From Leguminivora glycinivorella (Eukaryota; Arthropoda; Insecta; Lepidoptera; Tortricidae): 64,000 nt of DNA. The stretch is from contig NC_062996.1 in NCBI RefSeq assembly GCF_023078275.1, positions 10,292,001 to 10,356,000 of the forward strand. The letters run 5' to 3'. Numbering within the stretch: the first letter of the stretch is position 1; every line of letters starts with the position of its first letter. Below are positions 32,172 to 44,100 of the stretch, piece by piece. The position numbers and the translations under genes were made by a program. Under the pieces are notes generated by a model. It was not told the DNA's origin. It did not search any database and saw only the letters and a program-made list of their open reading frames with translations.

Positions 32172-35100
32172 GTGAGTACATTATTTTGTTTATTTTTAAT
32201 TAATTTTCTTTGTTTTTAATTTGTGTCAGCGGGTAGTGCGTACTTTCTTAGTACGCACTAATTAAAGGTCATTTGCCAAATATTGCTGCGTCTTTCGACA
32301 CGTCAAAAACAAATAATTTTTTACATTATTATTAACTAAAACAGTTTACAGTATGTAGCTTTGACCAGTATAAAGGGTTATGAAAATATAGGTTAGAAGG
32401 GTACACAATTTAGCCTTTTTTTGCAGCAACAAAATAACAATGACATTGATCATACAAATAAACATCTTATTGCTACCCCAAAGTTAGTATGTTTTTCAGT
32501 GTTTATATGCTCTTTTTTATATTATTTCTAGAAAACACCCCACCCGTTCATGATGTGGGAATAAACTATATACTAAAAGTTGTAGAATTCAAAAATCAAA
32601 TTAACATGGACCTTCATACATAAAAGTAATTTGTAGTCAATTTTCTATGTGGCAATCAGAAATTAGAATGGACTTTATTTTGTTTTCAATTTAAATAAAA
32701 AAAAAACTATTACAATTAAAAAAGGTTCAAATATTTTGGAGGAATATTGTTTTAGTGTTAGGTTAGGAGTGTTAGGACTCTGGGATGCTATGAGACAAAA
32801 ATACAGTAATAATAAGATAAAAGACAATAATTGTCCTCATATACAAACACTGTGGTGTTATTACTTACATAAGCAAGTCATAATGGGTTTAAAGGTTAAG
32901 GTATACACGAGAGAATCAAAGTAAATACACATATAATAAGTTTATCTGTCTGCGGTGTAACAGTTAGATACTACAATTAATTAGTTATAAATATAAGGTC
33001 TCTATAAACGAAACTACACATAATATAAAAAATACAAAAAAGATATGAATGAGAGAAATGAGAAATCAAACTCAACTTAAATCTCAGTAAGAAACGCTAT
33101 TTTAATTTAATTTAAACAAAAAAAGTTTAGCTGCAAATAACTCTTAAAAGTCAATGACAGAAACTGACATGACTGATTACAAAAAAGTGATATTATCAGG
33201 GTTTTTTATTAGTTTTGAAGTCATGCCAATCACAGATACTGGTCAAAAACATAAAATAAAGATAGTTATCAAGCACTTGTAAATCAAAACAACAATTAAA
33301 CACGCTTAGTCGCGTAAACATGCTGATAAACATAATCTGTTTTGCCTGATACATGGTATTGGTTTGATATGGCCATTTGGGTAATAATAACTTTGCATTA
33401 GTTATTTTATTTATCTAGATGTGTCATAATTTTTGAAAGAAATTTTGATGGATGAGACAAATCAATCAATCAATGTATTTCAGATATACTCCATACTATA
33501 GTTTCACAACAAAGTTTAGTGAAGAACAAGTGTGTCACTGAACAATAGTGAGTGTGCACAGGAAAATGGTCCACTGCCGATTGCCATAAAACCGCTTTGC
33601 CAGTTTATTCATATAGAGATACAAGTAAATCTCGCCTTATTGGTAACCAACAAACTGGGACGATTTACTAAATACACTAAAAAAAAATTAACATATGTGT
33701 GCCAAATTTCAAATTAATCGGACTTCAGTAGTTTTGGAGAAAAAAAATTGGCGAAATTTAAATATTTTAAGTGATAATAAACATAACAAACCAGTGACGA
33801 AAATGGCTTGACGGACTATATTTTATCATTAAATTATTTACAGTGCCAGTTAAAATCTTATTAGGGGTTCCTATGATTAATTCAGATCCCCTCCTCCTGA
33901 CTTCTCCTATGCCTTACAAAGGTTGTTATAAGGTATGTAGTAGGTAAATATTGCACAAGGCATATTTATTGCAAATTGTTCATCTACGACATCTACACAG
34001 TAAACAACTGAGACCTATTTCGGTCCTGATAAGCTGTCAGTACATGACAAGCGATATAATCAAACTTACATTGTTATTGAGCGACTACATTTGGGTGTGA
34101 CGAAATTGGCAGAAATATCGCACATCTGTTTAGCGAATGTGCTTTGATTTGATAAATTTTTAATGGGGGGGGACAAACTCCTACAGTTTGATTTGTTTTG
34201 TATTTATTTATTGCAATTCGCATTACATGTTTTACAAGAAGAGTATAGGTAGGTACACAAATAAAATAATACACGAAACACATGCATAGTGCACATGCCC
34301 GTGTGGCTTTTAGGATGCAACTTATTGTGGCCTGAATATTCTTTTTTTTAGGGTTCCGTAGTCAACTAGGAACCCTTATAGTTTCGCCATGTCTGTCTGT
34401 CCGTCCGTCCGTCCGTCCGCGGATAATCTCAGTAACCGTAAGCATTAGAAAGCTGAAATTTGGTACCAATATGTATATCAATCACGCCAACAAAGTGCAA
34501 AAATAAAAAATGGAAAAAAATGTTTTATTAGGGTACCCCCCCTACATGTAAAGTGGGGGCGGATAATTTTTTTCATTCCAACCCCAACGTGTGATATATT
34601 GTTGGATAGGTATTTAAAAATGAATACGGGTTTACTAAGATCGTTTTTTGATAATATTAATATTTTCGGAAATAATCGCTTCTAAAGGAAAAAAAAGTGC
34701 GCCCCCCCCCTCTAACTTTTGAACCCTATGTTCAAAAAATATGAAAAAAATCACAATAGTAGATCTTTATATAAACTTTCTAGGAAAATTGTTTTGAACT
34801 TGATAGGTTTAGTAGTTTTTGAGAAAAATACGGAAAACTACGGAACCCTACACTGAGCGTGGCCCGACACGCTCTTGGCCGGTTTTTTTTTTAGTTTCAA
34901 TAGGTAGACGTTTGACCACGATCACACCTGATGGTGGTGATCTGGTGATGCGGTCTACGGTGGAGCACGATTCTTAACCAATACCGAACTTCCTAAATGA
35001 CTGAAATACTGGTCTAAAGGTGCGTTTAAACGGCGCGCGATAACGCGAGCCGAGCCTGGCTCGGCTCGTGATCCGGCGCGCCACGCGCCGTTTAAACAGC

Positions 35101-38100
35101 TACGCTCGGCGCGGCTCGGCTCGGCTCGGCAACGTTCGCGCGATCCATCACTTGTCGGTTTTTTCGACACGGATCAAAGGCGCGCGCGCCATCTTCGGCT
35201 CGGCTCGTGTTAATACGCGCCGTCTAAACAGATGGTACAAAGCGCGCGACGACGGAAGTCGAGTTTTAAGTTTTTAACACGCTTTTATTAGGTCGTCGTG
35301 TATGTAACTAACTATTTGTAATGGAATCTACGGAGGCTAATTTAACCATCTTCCAAGGATCGTAGCGTAATGAAAATTGGCAGCTGTATGCAGTTCCTGA
35401 TGACAATACAATAATATGGTACTGTTGAACTGATCTGATGATGGAGCCGGAAGATATGAACTGGAACTACATGATGGAACATCGTATCATAGCTGTTTTT
35501 GGGTTTCTTAGAAAAGTCTTGTAGTGAACTTTGACTACGATTAGGTTTCAAAGTCTGATGATGGAGCCGGAAGATATGAACTGGAACTACATGATGGAAC
35601 ATCGTATGAAAGCTGTTTTTGGGTTTCTTAGAAAAGTCTTGTAATAAACTTTGACTACGATTAGGTTTCAAAGTCTGATGATGGAGCCGGACGATATGAA
35701 CTGGAACTACATGATGGAACATCGTGTCAAAGCTGTTTTTGGGTTTCTTAGAAAAGTATTGTAATGAACTTTGACTACGATTAGGTTTCAAGGTCTGATG
35801 TTGGAGCCGGAAGATATGAACTGGAACTACATGATGGAACTTCTTATCATAGCTGTTTTTGGGTTTCTTAGAAAAGTCTTATAATGAACTTTGACCACGA
35901 TTAGGTTTCAAGGTCTGATAATGAAGCCCGAAGATAGGCACTGGCATTCCATGATGGCATATCGTATCATAGTTCTGTTTGCGCTTGTGAGAAAGGCCAC
36001 GTAATGAACTTCGAACGTTACGTTTTCAACGTTATAACAAACCTATTATTGACCGAAGCGAAGCGAGGCCTAAGCTAGGTTAGGGTTTTCTTGCGACCCT
36101 TATGAGCGGAAAAAGGAAAGACCGAATCAGTATATCTAAACTAAGTCAGGTTAGGGTCTTTTTTGTGACCCTTAAATATGCAGCCCAGCCAGGCAATCAT
36201 GGTCGCGCGATAAACGATAAAACATCGGACATCGATAGGGACGGCCTGCTGTTTTATCATTTATCGCGCGACCATGATTGCCTAAATAAATATCAACGTA
36301 GTATTTAAAATAAGTTGGTTAAGGGTTTTCTTGTGACCCTTAAGAGCAAAAGTAAGAGGGGCTCGGGGGCGAAGCCCCCGCATAAAAGAAAGATTAACGT
36401 AATATTAAAAATAAGTTGGGTTAGGGTTTTCTTGTGACCCTTAAAAGTAAATAAAGGGGGCTCGGCCCCCGAAAAAAAGAAAGATTAACGTAGTATATAA
36501 AAAAGGTGGGTGTGGGTTTTCTTGCGACCCTTAAGAGCGAAAATAAGGTGGGGGGTGGGGGGGTGGCTTTATCAACGAAAATTTCACGCCACGCTACTGC
36601 TAAGCATGTCGCGAAGGTCTACAGTTCCCAGAGCCACTATCAGTCTTTTAGTTGCTTAGCAAAATGTCGCGTCCACGTTCCATATCCAGGTTCAACCCAA
36701 CGTAAATATACTAGAGTGTGACTGAGAAAATTCAACCCTTTATCTCTATCCTCTTACAGAGTAAGATGAAATCCTTAAGTTCCGTATTGCATTAATCTTC
36801 AAATAAATATAAATACCGTGCACAAGATGCAAGGCACTACGCAGTGGTGTATTTAGGGTCCTTTACTTTTGCGGTTGGACAGGCTCATGTGGCCCTGAGT
36901 AGAGTAAAATTACTTAGTGCTCTCCAGATAGAAGAGCTAGATTGTTCTAAATCTGAAAGGTAAAACACCATGCAATACAGACACACTGGCGGAGATGGAG
37001 AGAATGTGGGCTCAATAAAATAGAAATTGAAATAAAAATTAAATGAATCAATGAAAAACATAATTGCGATAAGCTTGGTACCTATACATCAGGTGGTATT
37101 AATTATTATTAAGTAGCAATACGTGTTAGCCACAAATGGCTTGCGAAATTCGCCTACTTGGAATAAATTTATGTTTAAATTTTAAAGATATTTCATTATT
37201 AACGACTAAAAAGTATAAAATAAATTTATAGTTTAAAAAACTCTAGAAAAACACGCTTTTATAAATGCACGTAAAAGCCAAAAATAAATTATGGATCGTT
37301 CAAGTTGTCTCTATTTCTGGGATGAAGAGTAAACTCTGTGCTTTTAATTATAATATTTGATTGTAAAAGCGTGGGGCGCTGTAACAGGAAAATCTTTTTG
37401 TATAACTTGCTGAGAAATCAAGTTAAACTATATTACGAGAAGCAGTTTACAACTTTACACAGATTGGCGCGCTAACTGGACTTGCAGCACGACTGCAGCG
37501 CCCCACGCTTTTACAATCAAATAATTATAAAAAAGCACATAGTTTACTCTTCATCCCAGAAATAGAGACAACTTGAACGATCCATAATTTATTTTTGGCT
37601 TTTACGTGCATTTATAAAAGCGTGTTTTTCTAGTTTTTTAAACTATAAAATAAATTTATTTATCGGCGTTTTCATGTGTTCGAATTATGGAGTGGAGCAA
37701 TGATATGATTCAAAGCTTTATTTAATTATATGAAGAGGAACCATCAATATGGAACCCAAAACATCTCGGTCACAAAAATCGCAACAATATAATAGGCTTT
37801 CGTTCGTATCTACACGGACGGCTCGGCTCGCGTAGGATCGTGCTACCTCGCGCCGTGTAAACGCACAGGCTCGCGTTCGTATTGAGCCGAGCCGCATCTA
37901 CACGGACGGCTCGGCTCGCGTAAGATCGTGCTAACACGCGCCGTTTAAACGCACCTTAAGAGATATTCTCTTTGTTATTATAGATACAGAGAAATATGGA
38001 GAAAACTTCTTGTCTTGGCCGCGTACCCGTGTAGCCAACATGCCAATCTCTCTAGCGACACGCAACTCTCACTGTCGCACTAATATGGAAGAGTGGTAGA

Positions 38101-41100
38101 CTAAGCGACCATCATCTTGCCTAGGCCAGCTTATATACAATATGTTTTCTTATGAAATAGATAGGTATTTTACCTACTTGAACAGAATTCGAGATGACAA
38201 CAAAACAATAAATAGGATTCAATCTTTTCTTTTGAAGAGTAATCTCAACTGGAGTGATGTATTGCGAAGCACGTCCATTGATAATAATGATAATGCCGAT
38301 AGATACCTCCTTATTTAACCCTTAATTTGGCAAAGTCCGGTGGGACGGACAGGTGATAATAGTTATTTGTTATACAAGGGGGCAAAGTTGTATTTTAACG
38401 CCGAGTGTGGAATTGAAAAACGAGCAAGTGAAAGGATTCTATAGTTGAACCACGAGCGAAGCGAGTGGTTCGAGAATAGAATCCTGAACTTGCGAGTTTT
38501 TTAACACACGAGAAGTAAAATACATTTGCACCCGAGTGTAACACAAAACTTTTCCCCTCACTATAGCGAGGAAACTACAACGCAAAAAATGCGTTTATCA
38601 CTGCTTCCAGTAGTTCCACAGGTGGTAAATCATCTTTATTACTAGATTCACCTACTTTTATCAATTTTAAAGCAGTTAATTTGACTTTATTCAAGGACAA
38701 ATTACTTTACCCACTAGTGGATAAAATGCGTTTTTACCCGCTGGTATTAAAGGACAAAACACGTGTTTCCGAGCTAGTGAGGGGAAAAAAAAAATATTTC
38801 GCTTTTTAGGTAGAATTTTATTTAATTTAACACATGGAAAGAGACTCTTTTATGATACATGCTTTGTATAAAAATACTATTTGACCACTGTCAACACTCG
38901 TTTGACAGTTACTCGTCAAGATGGCACCGCATCAGAAGTCAACTGTTTTTAGCAAAATATTTATGCGTTTTTCTTTTGGTTTTTGTAAGAACAGGGTATT
39001 TCTGTTGTATAAATAATAAAATATATTACATAATAGTTGCAAGTGGTTATGTTTTCAATTTATTTCTCAATTTCTAATACTCATAATCATCATCTAAACA
39101 AGTTGTCCGCCGCACCGGACAGTGCCAAATATTAGGGATGTACCGACTAGTCGCCGACTAGTCGGAAAAGCCGACTATCCGGCCACATTTGTAGTCGGCG
39201 ATTAGTCGGCGACTAGTCGGCAAAAAGGGCCGATTAGTCGGCACTTCATTAGTGATAGAAAAACAGTACAAAATTAAATTACCATCTGAAAATTATGGTT
39301 GTATTATGTAACTATTCGTAATTCCTGTTTTTTGTCAAAATAACAAATATCTGTATTTATCACAGAAATAAATATCCTACCTAGGATTATCAACTTCCTA
39401 GGCAGGATCACTACCCACTAAGCCAAGCCGGTTGTCAAAAATGGAAAATGTATATAAATATTGTCATGAACCTTTGAACTTGTAAAAAATCATGAAAAGC
39501 GCGTTCGAAGGACCAAAAATGACATTCAAAATGTGAATTTAGTCGAAAATTATGTTTTGGCCGACTAGCCGACTAGTCGGCCGACTAATCGGCCACCCAA
39601 GCGCCGACTAGTCGGTAGTCGGCCTAGTCGGCCAAATCAATAGTCGGTACATCCCTACCAAATATATACTAAATACGATTTGTCCGCCGTGGCGGACTAT
39701 GCCAATGTTGCGGTGACACGTGTTGTAACAAATTATTATATTGTTTTGTTTATTATTTTGATTTTCTTGTTTTAGTGGCCTGCTTTTATGCTTAGATTTT
39801 TTATTTAACTCAACAGCGTGTGGTGCTGGACCAAGCAGTTAAAATTTTGGCACTTTTAGGTATACGTAGTGCGCGGATATTGTGAATGTTACATGTCGCG
39901 CGAGGGGCAATAAACATTAAAGAAAACCGGGTAGATCAAAATTTATAATTTCTTTGTCTGCCCCGAACATTCATATAATTAATGTCGGGTAGTTTTGTGT
40001 TGTTTACATCTTCGACGACATTTTGCTGGGACGTCACTGTCACATCAGTCTGTCGTGATCACGGCTTGTGCAACCTGGCCAAAAAGTCGGAAAAAAGTTA
40101 AAATAATGATATTTGACTATAAATATGTGTCAGTTTGATTTTCATACAAAATTATTATATTTGTTAATTTTTAAAATAAATATATGTTAAGAAATACTTG
40201 TTTATTTTAAATGCGCGTATGTTTGGCAGTGTCCGCCTCAGCGGACATATTAATTTATCCCAATATTTGGCAGAGTCCGCTGTGGCGGACATATTTTTTT
40301 CCAAAACTAATAAATCTAGATTTTTTTAAATATTTTTCGGACGCTTTAAAAACACCTGTTATTCAATATATTAAGTAAAATCGGAAAATTTATGTCACCA
40401 GAGTCTCTGCCAAATTAAGGGTTAAAGTACCTAATAGTTGATAACATTGAGAGAAGTTCAACTAATCTGCATACAATGTATGTAGGTAGCAGTGGCGGCT
40501 GGTGGAAATTTCTGCTAGGCAACACCAAAGCAAAAAGAAACCTACCTTAGGGTCCCCCCACATCTAGCGTCTCGCGAACGTCGTCGCCTCTCCAACGCCC
40601 GCGCGGCGTCGACGCCGCGCTTCCGCAGCGCCGACGCGACGTTGCAGCGCCTCTCGAACGTCGACGTCGCAGTGACGTCCGCGCGGCGTCGACGCCGCGT
40701 TAGCCCCGCGCCTCCTCGACGTCAGTGGCAATAAACCTAAAGTAGCTTATACGTTAGTTCGTATGCCTTAACCAATTTTTTGAAAAGTTATTTCTATAAT
40801 GTAGGTGCATCAACTTGTTTACAGAGGGTCTGTGGCCTGTGTTGTATCAACTACGTTTGACGTATTGCTTCCCTGTCACACTTACGATTCCCAAGTGCGA
40901 CAAATGTGTAAAAGGTTCACGGCAGGCCCTCCTCAATGAATGCTCTTGACACGTATCTTTGTCTAGGTAATCATCGGAAAAACTGTCATTTTATAGAAAT
41001 ATTGTAAAAACACTAAACAGAGAATGTGTCGAAGAAACGAGAGCAAAAAGCAATATTTACGCGTCTAGCGACCGTCATGATGCAGAAATTGAAGGTTTTG

Positions 41101-44100
41101 ATTAGTAGTTTACGTTTATTTGCCATAATTTGTTAGTTACTAAAAATACCGCGATTCCGATTACAAAATTAAATATCGGTTTTGAAATCTACCCCAAAAA
41201 TCCCGAGATACTGGGATCCCGGTATTGGAAGCCCTAGCTGGACGTTGGTAGCCGCGTCGCGGAGGCGCTGCGCGGGCGCGGCGTTGGCGCGGCGTCGACG
41301 CCGCGCGGACGCCACTGCGACGTCGACGTTCGAGAGGCGCTGCAACGTCGCGTCGGCGCTGCGGGAGCGCGGCGTCGACGCCGCGCGGGCGTTGGAGAGG
41401 CGACGACGTTCGCGAGACGCTAGATGTGGGGGGACCCTTAACATTAGGTACTTTACTAGTAATCAATTTTAGGCAAGCCGGTGGGAATCGGCTTGTATGG
41501 ACCAGCCGCTGCTGGTAGGTAGTATGACAGGTTATAATAATTAAAATCCTCTATAAACTTAAAGAGATGAACCTAGATAGATATCATACACGAAAGAAAT
41601 AAAAACCGGCCAAGAGCGTGTCGGGCCACGCTCAGTGTAGGGTTCCGTAGTTTTCTCAAAAACTGCTAAACCTATCAAGTTCAAAACAATTTTCCTAGAA
41701 AGTCTTTATAAAGTTCTACTTTTGTGATTTTTTTTCATATTTTTCAAACATATGGTTCAAAAGTTAGAGGGGGGGGGACGCACTTTTTTTTCCTTTAGGA
41801 GCGATTATTTACGAAACTATTAATATTATCAAAAAACGGTCTTAGTAAACCCTTATTCATTTTTTAATACCTATCCAACAATATATCACACGTTGGGGTT
41901 GGAATGAAAAAAAAATATCAGCCCCCACTTTACATGTAGGGGGGTACCCTAATCAAACATTTTTTTTCCATTTTTTATTTTTGCACTTTGTTGGCGTGAT
42001 TGATATACATATTTGTACCAAATTTCAGCTTTCTAGTGCTTACGGCTATAACTAGGATGAACTACTTAGGTAATATGCAGACATTAAACGTCGATACGAA
42101 TTCTTCATTATCCTAAGGTTTCATCCTTGAGAAAATGAGGAAGGTCTGGCGGATCTGGGCTCTTAGTCCATGAGACGTGCCAAAACGCATGGTGTAGGAC
42201 GACCTTATCGTCATAAAATGGTTTGAATTGAATACGTAAGGGTACTTTGCCATCGAGATTCTCGAGATATCTCGATTCTCGGTAGCCATAGCAACATCAC
42301 CTCTAAATCTAATCATATCAGCACAGATATCAGTACGTGACATTATCCTGTACGTGACTGTCCGTCTGTAGATGACAGACGTAAATAGATAACTTTCAAG
42401 TGCATGGGTTATCCGCAACTATGTTAACTATGACGTAAAATAGGTACTTAGGTTTAGATTATTTTATGGAAAAGTTATTTCTGAATTATATGAAAAATTA
42501 CCACTTTTAGTAGGTACAATTATGTGGCTGACGCAGTTTTCTATAAAAAATAAACTTTTACACTTAAAAATCACCATATTAACCTTAAATAAAACAAACA
42601 ATAAATAAAGTTATGTTTAAACCGACTAATTTAAATTCAATGTAATTATAAAATAAAATAATCATTAGATAACTAGGCCACACACAAAGGCACTTTCGCG
42701 AAAAAAGATTGAAAAAAATTTTTTTTTTCATAATAAGGTAAATTTAATGTTTTTCAGACCCAGAATCCACTTCGTTACCATTTTTCAAATACTTTTGTAC
42801 AGCAGTTACAAAGTGGAAAGTTTGCAAAATAATTTAAAATTTTGCATGGGACCATTTTTTGTCTCTTGTTTTTTGTCCTGGATCGAAAGCACTCGTGATT
42901 CTGAGTAGGAAAAACAAAAAAATTACCTGCCCTAGAAAAAATATTTTTGGTGATTGTACTGATTGTTCTCGAAAATGCCCACAAACCAAACATAAGTTTT
43001 TTTTTCGCACGGTTTACGTGTTACAATACAATTGCTCGAACAATTGATAATCGATAGCCTTTGTACTACAAACGTGAAGGGTCAAAAGTCCAACAATTAG
43101 TCACATTTTCCTTATTATGATAATCTGGCATAGATACCTAGTTAGTAGTTACCTAAATAGGTGAACTAGTATTGTAAACCTCTTGGGAGTAGAATATTAA
43201 TATTGGTTTAAGGAAAACCGTGAGTTGCATTAGGGACTTTACCAAAGAATACTGTGTACAGAATAAAACAACAGACCGACTCATTTGAAATGTAAAGAAT
43301 ATAAGTAGTCTGTGCATGTGATGGGTATCAGACTTTACAATATACTGCATGACGACATAAAGCTAGCTTCTAGCGATGCAATATTTGTCCGCAAACTAAA
43401 ATCCATCCTACTCGAAATGGCTTGCTATACTTTGGATGAGTTCCTTGATACCTACGGGTCATTAACTGGATCGTGTACCTACTAATGTAATATGTGTGTC
43501 TGCATTACTTAGAATACCCAATGTGAAATGTGATTTTTTTTTTCTAAATAATCATTGTATGTAAATAATTGACGTGTAAATGTGAATATTTTACCAATAA
43601 ACATCTATATCTATAACTTCTTTTCCGCACTTGTATCGTAATGTTCGTAATGTAAATTCTGATCAGAAATATATCACTACGCGCCATCTTGCGGAATTTC
43701 ATTAGAACTATTTTCTTCATACTACATATCGTCACTACTTTTAAAAAAACTTGTATCTTCGTCTGTCAATGAAAAGAAAATTGTAGGAAGTATGTATGGA
43801 ATACATATAGACTTACTGCGTCTTAACTTTGAGGAACAGCGTGAGATACGAGATTTTTTAAAAGTAGTGACGAAATACTGAACTGTCATCGCATCACAAT
43901 AACAGCGCCCTCTTGACAATAGTCGTATATCTGTGTGTGTCTGTTTGTTTGTCCGTCTTTCACGGCAAAGCGGAGCGAAGTATATTTTAAGTGGAGATAG
44001 TTGAAGGGATGGGGAGTGACGTGGCTACTTTTACTCTCTTTCTGACCCCCTACTTCCCTAAATTGGGGGGGGGGGTTTGTATGAAGCATTCCGCAATTTT

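Larger units (their letters stand above)
35018..37956. mobile_element. 2.9-kb Harbinger-like element with TAA duplication
   Basis: The ends are AGGTGCGTTTAAACGGCGCG and its mirror CGCGCCGTTTAAACGCACCT, with TAA outside each (35015-35017, 37957-37959). The arms are GC-rich with repeated GGCTCGGCTCG. The inside holds a 120-bp minisatellite, the palindromic MITE copy 3 and a long hairpin. No transposase is seen. Confidence 0.8.
38319..40421. mobile_element. 2.1-kb piggyBac-like non-autonomous element
   Basis: TTAA lies at 38315-38318 and 40422-40425, directly outside CCCTTAATTTGGCAAAG and its mirror CTGCCAAATTAAGGG. TTAA targets with CCC termini are the piggyBac pattern. It contains the repeats at 38373-38790 and the hAT at 39133-39657, and several copies of a short GTCCGCC..GGCGGAC motif. 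No transposase is seen. Confidence 0.8.

Noticed and set aside
35342..35791. 149-codon ORF
   Set aside because: A 120-bp minisatellite keeps frame because the period is divisible by three; no known domain.
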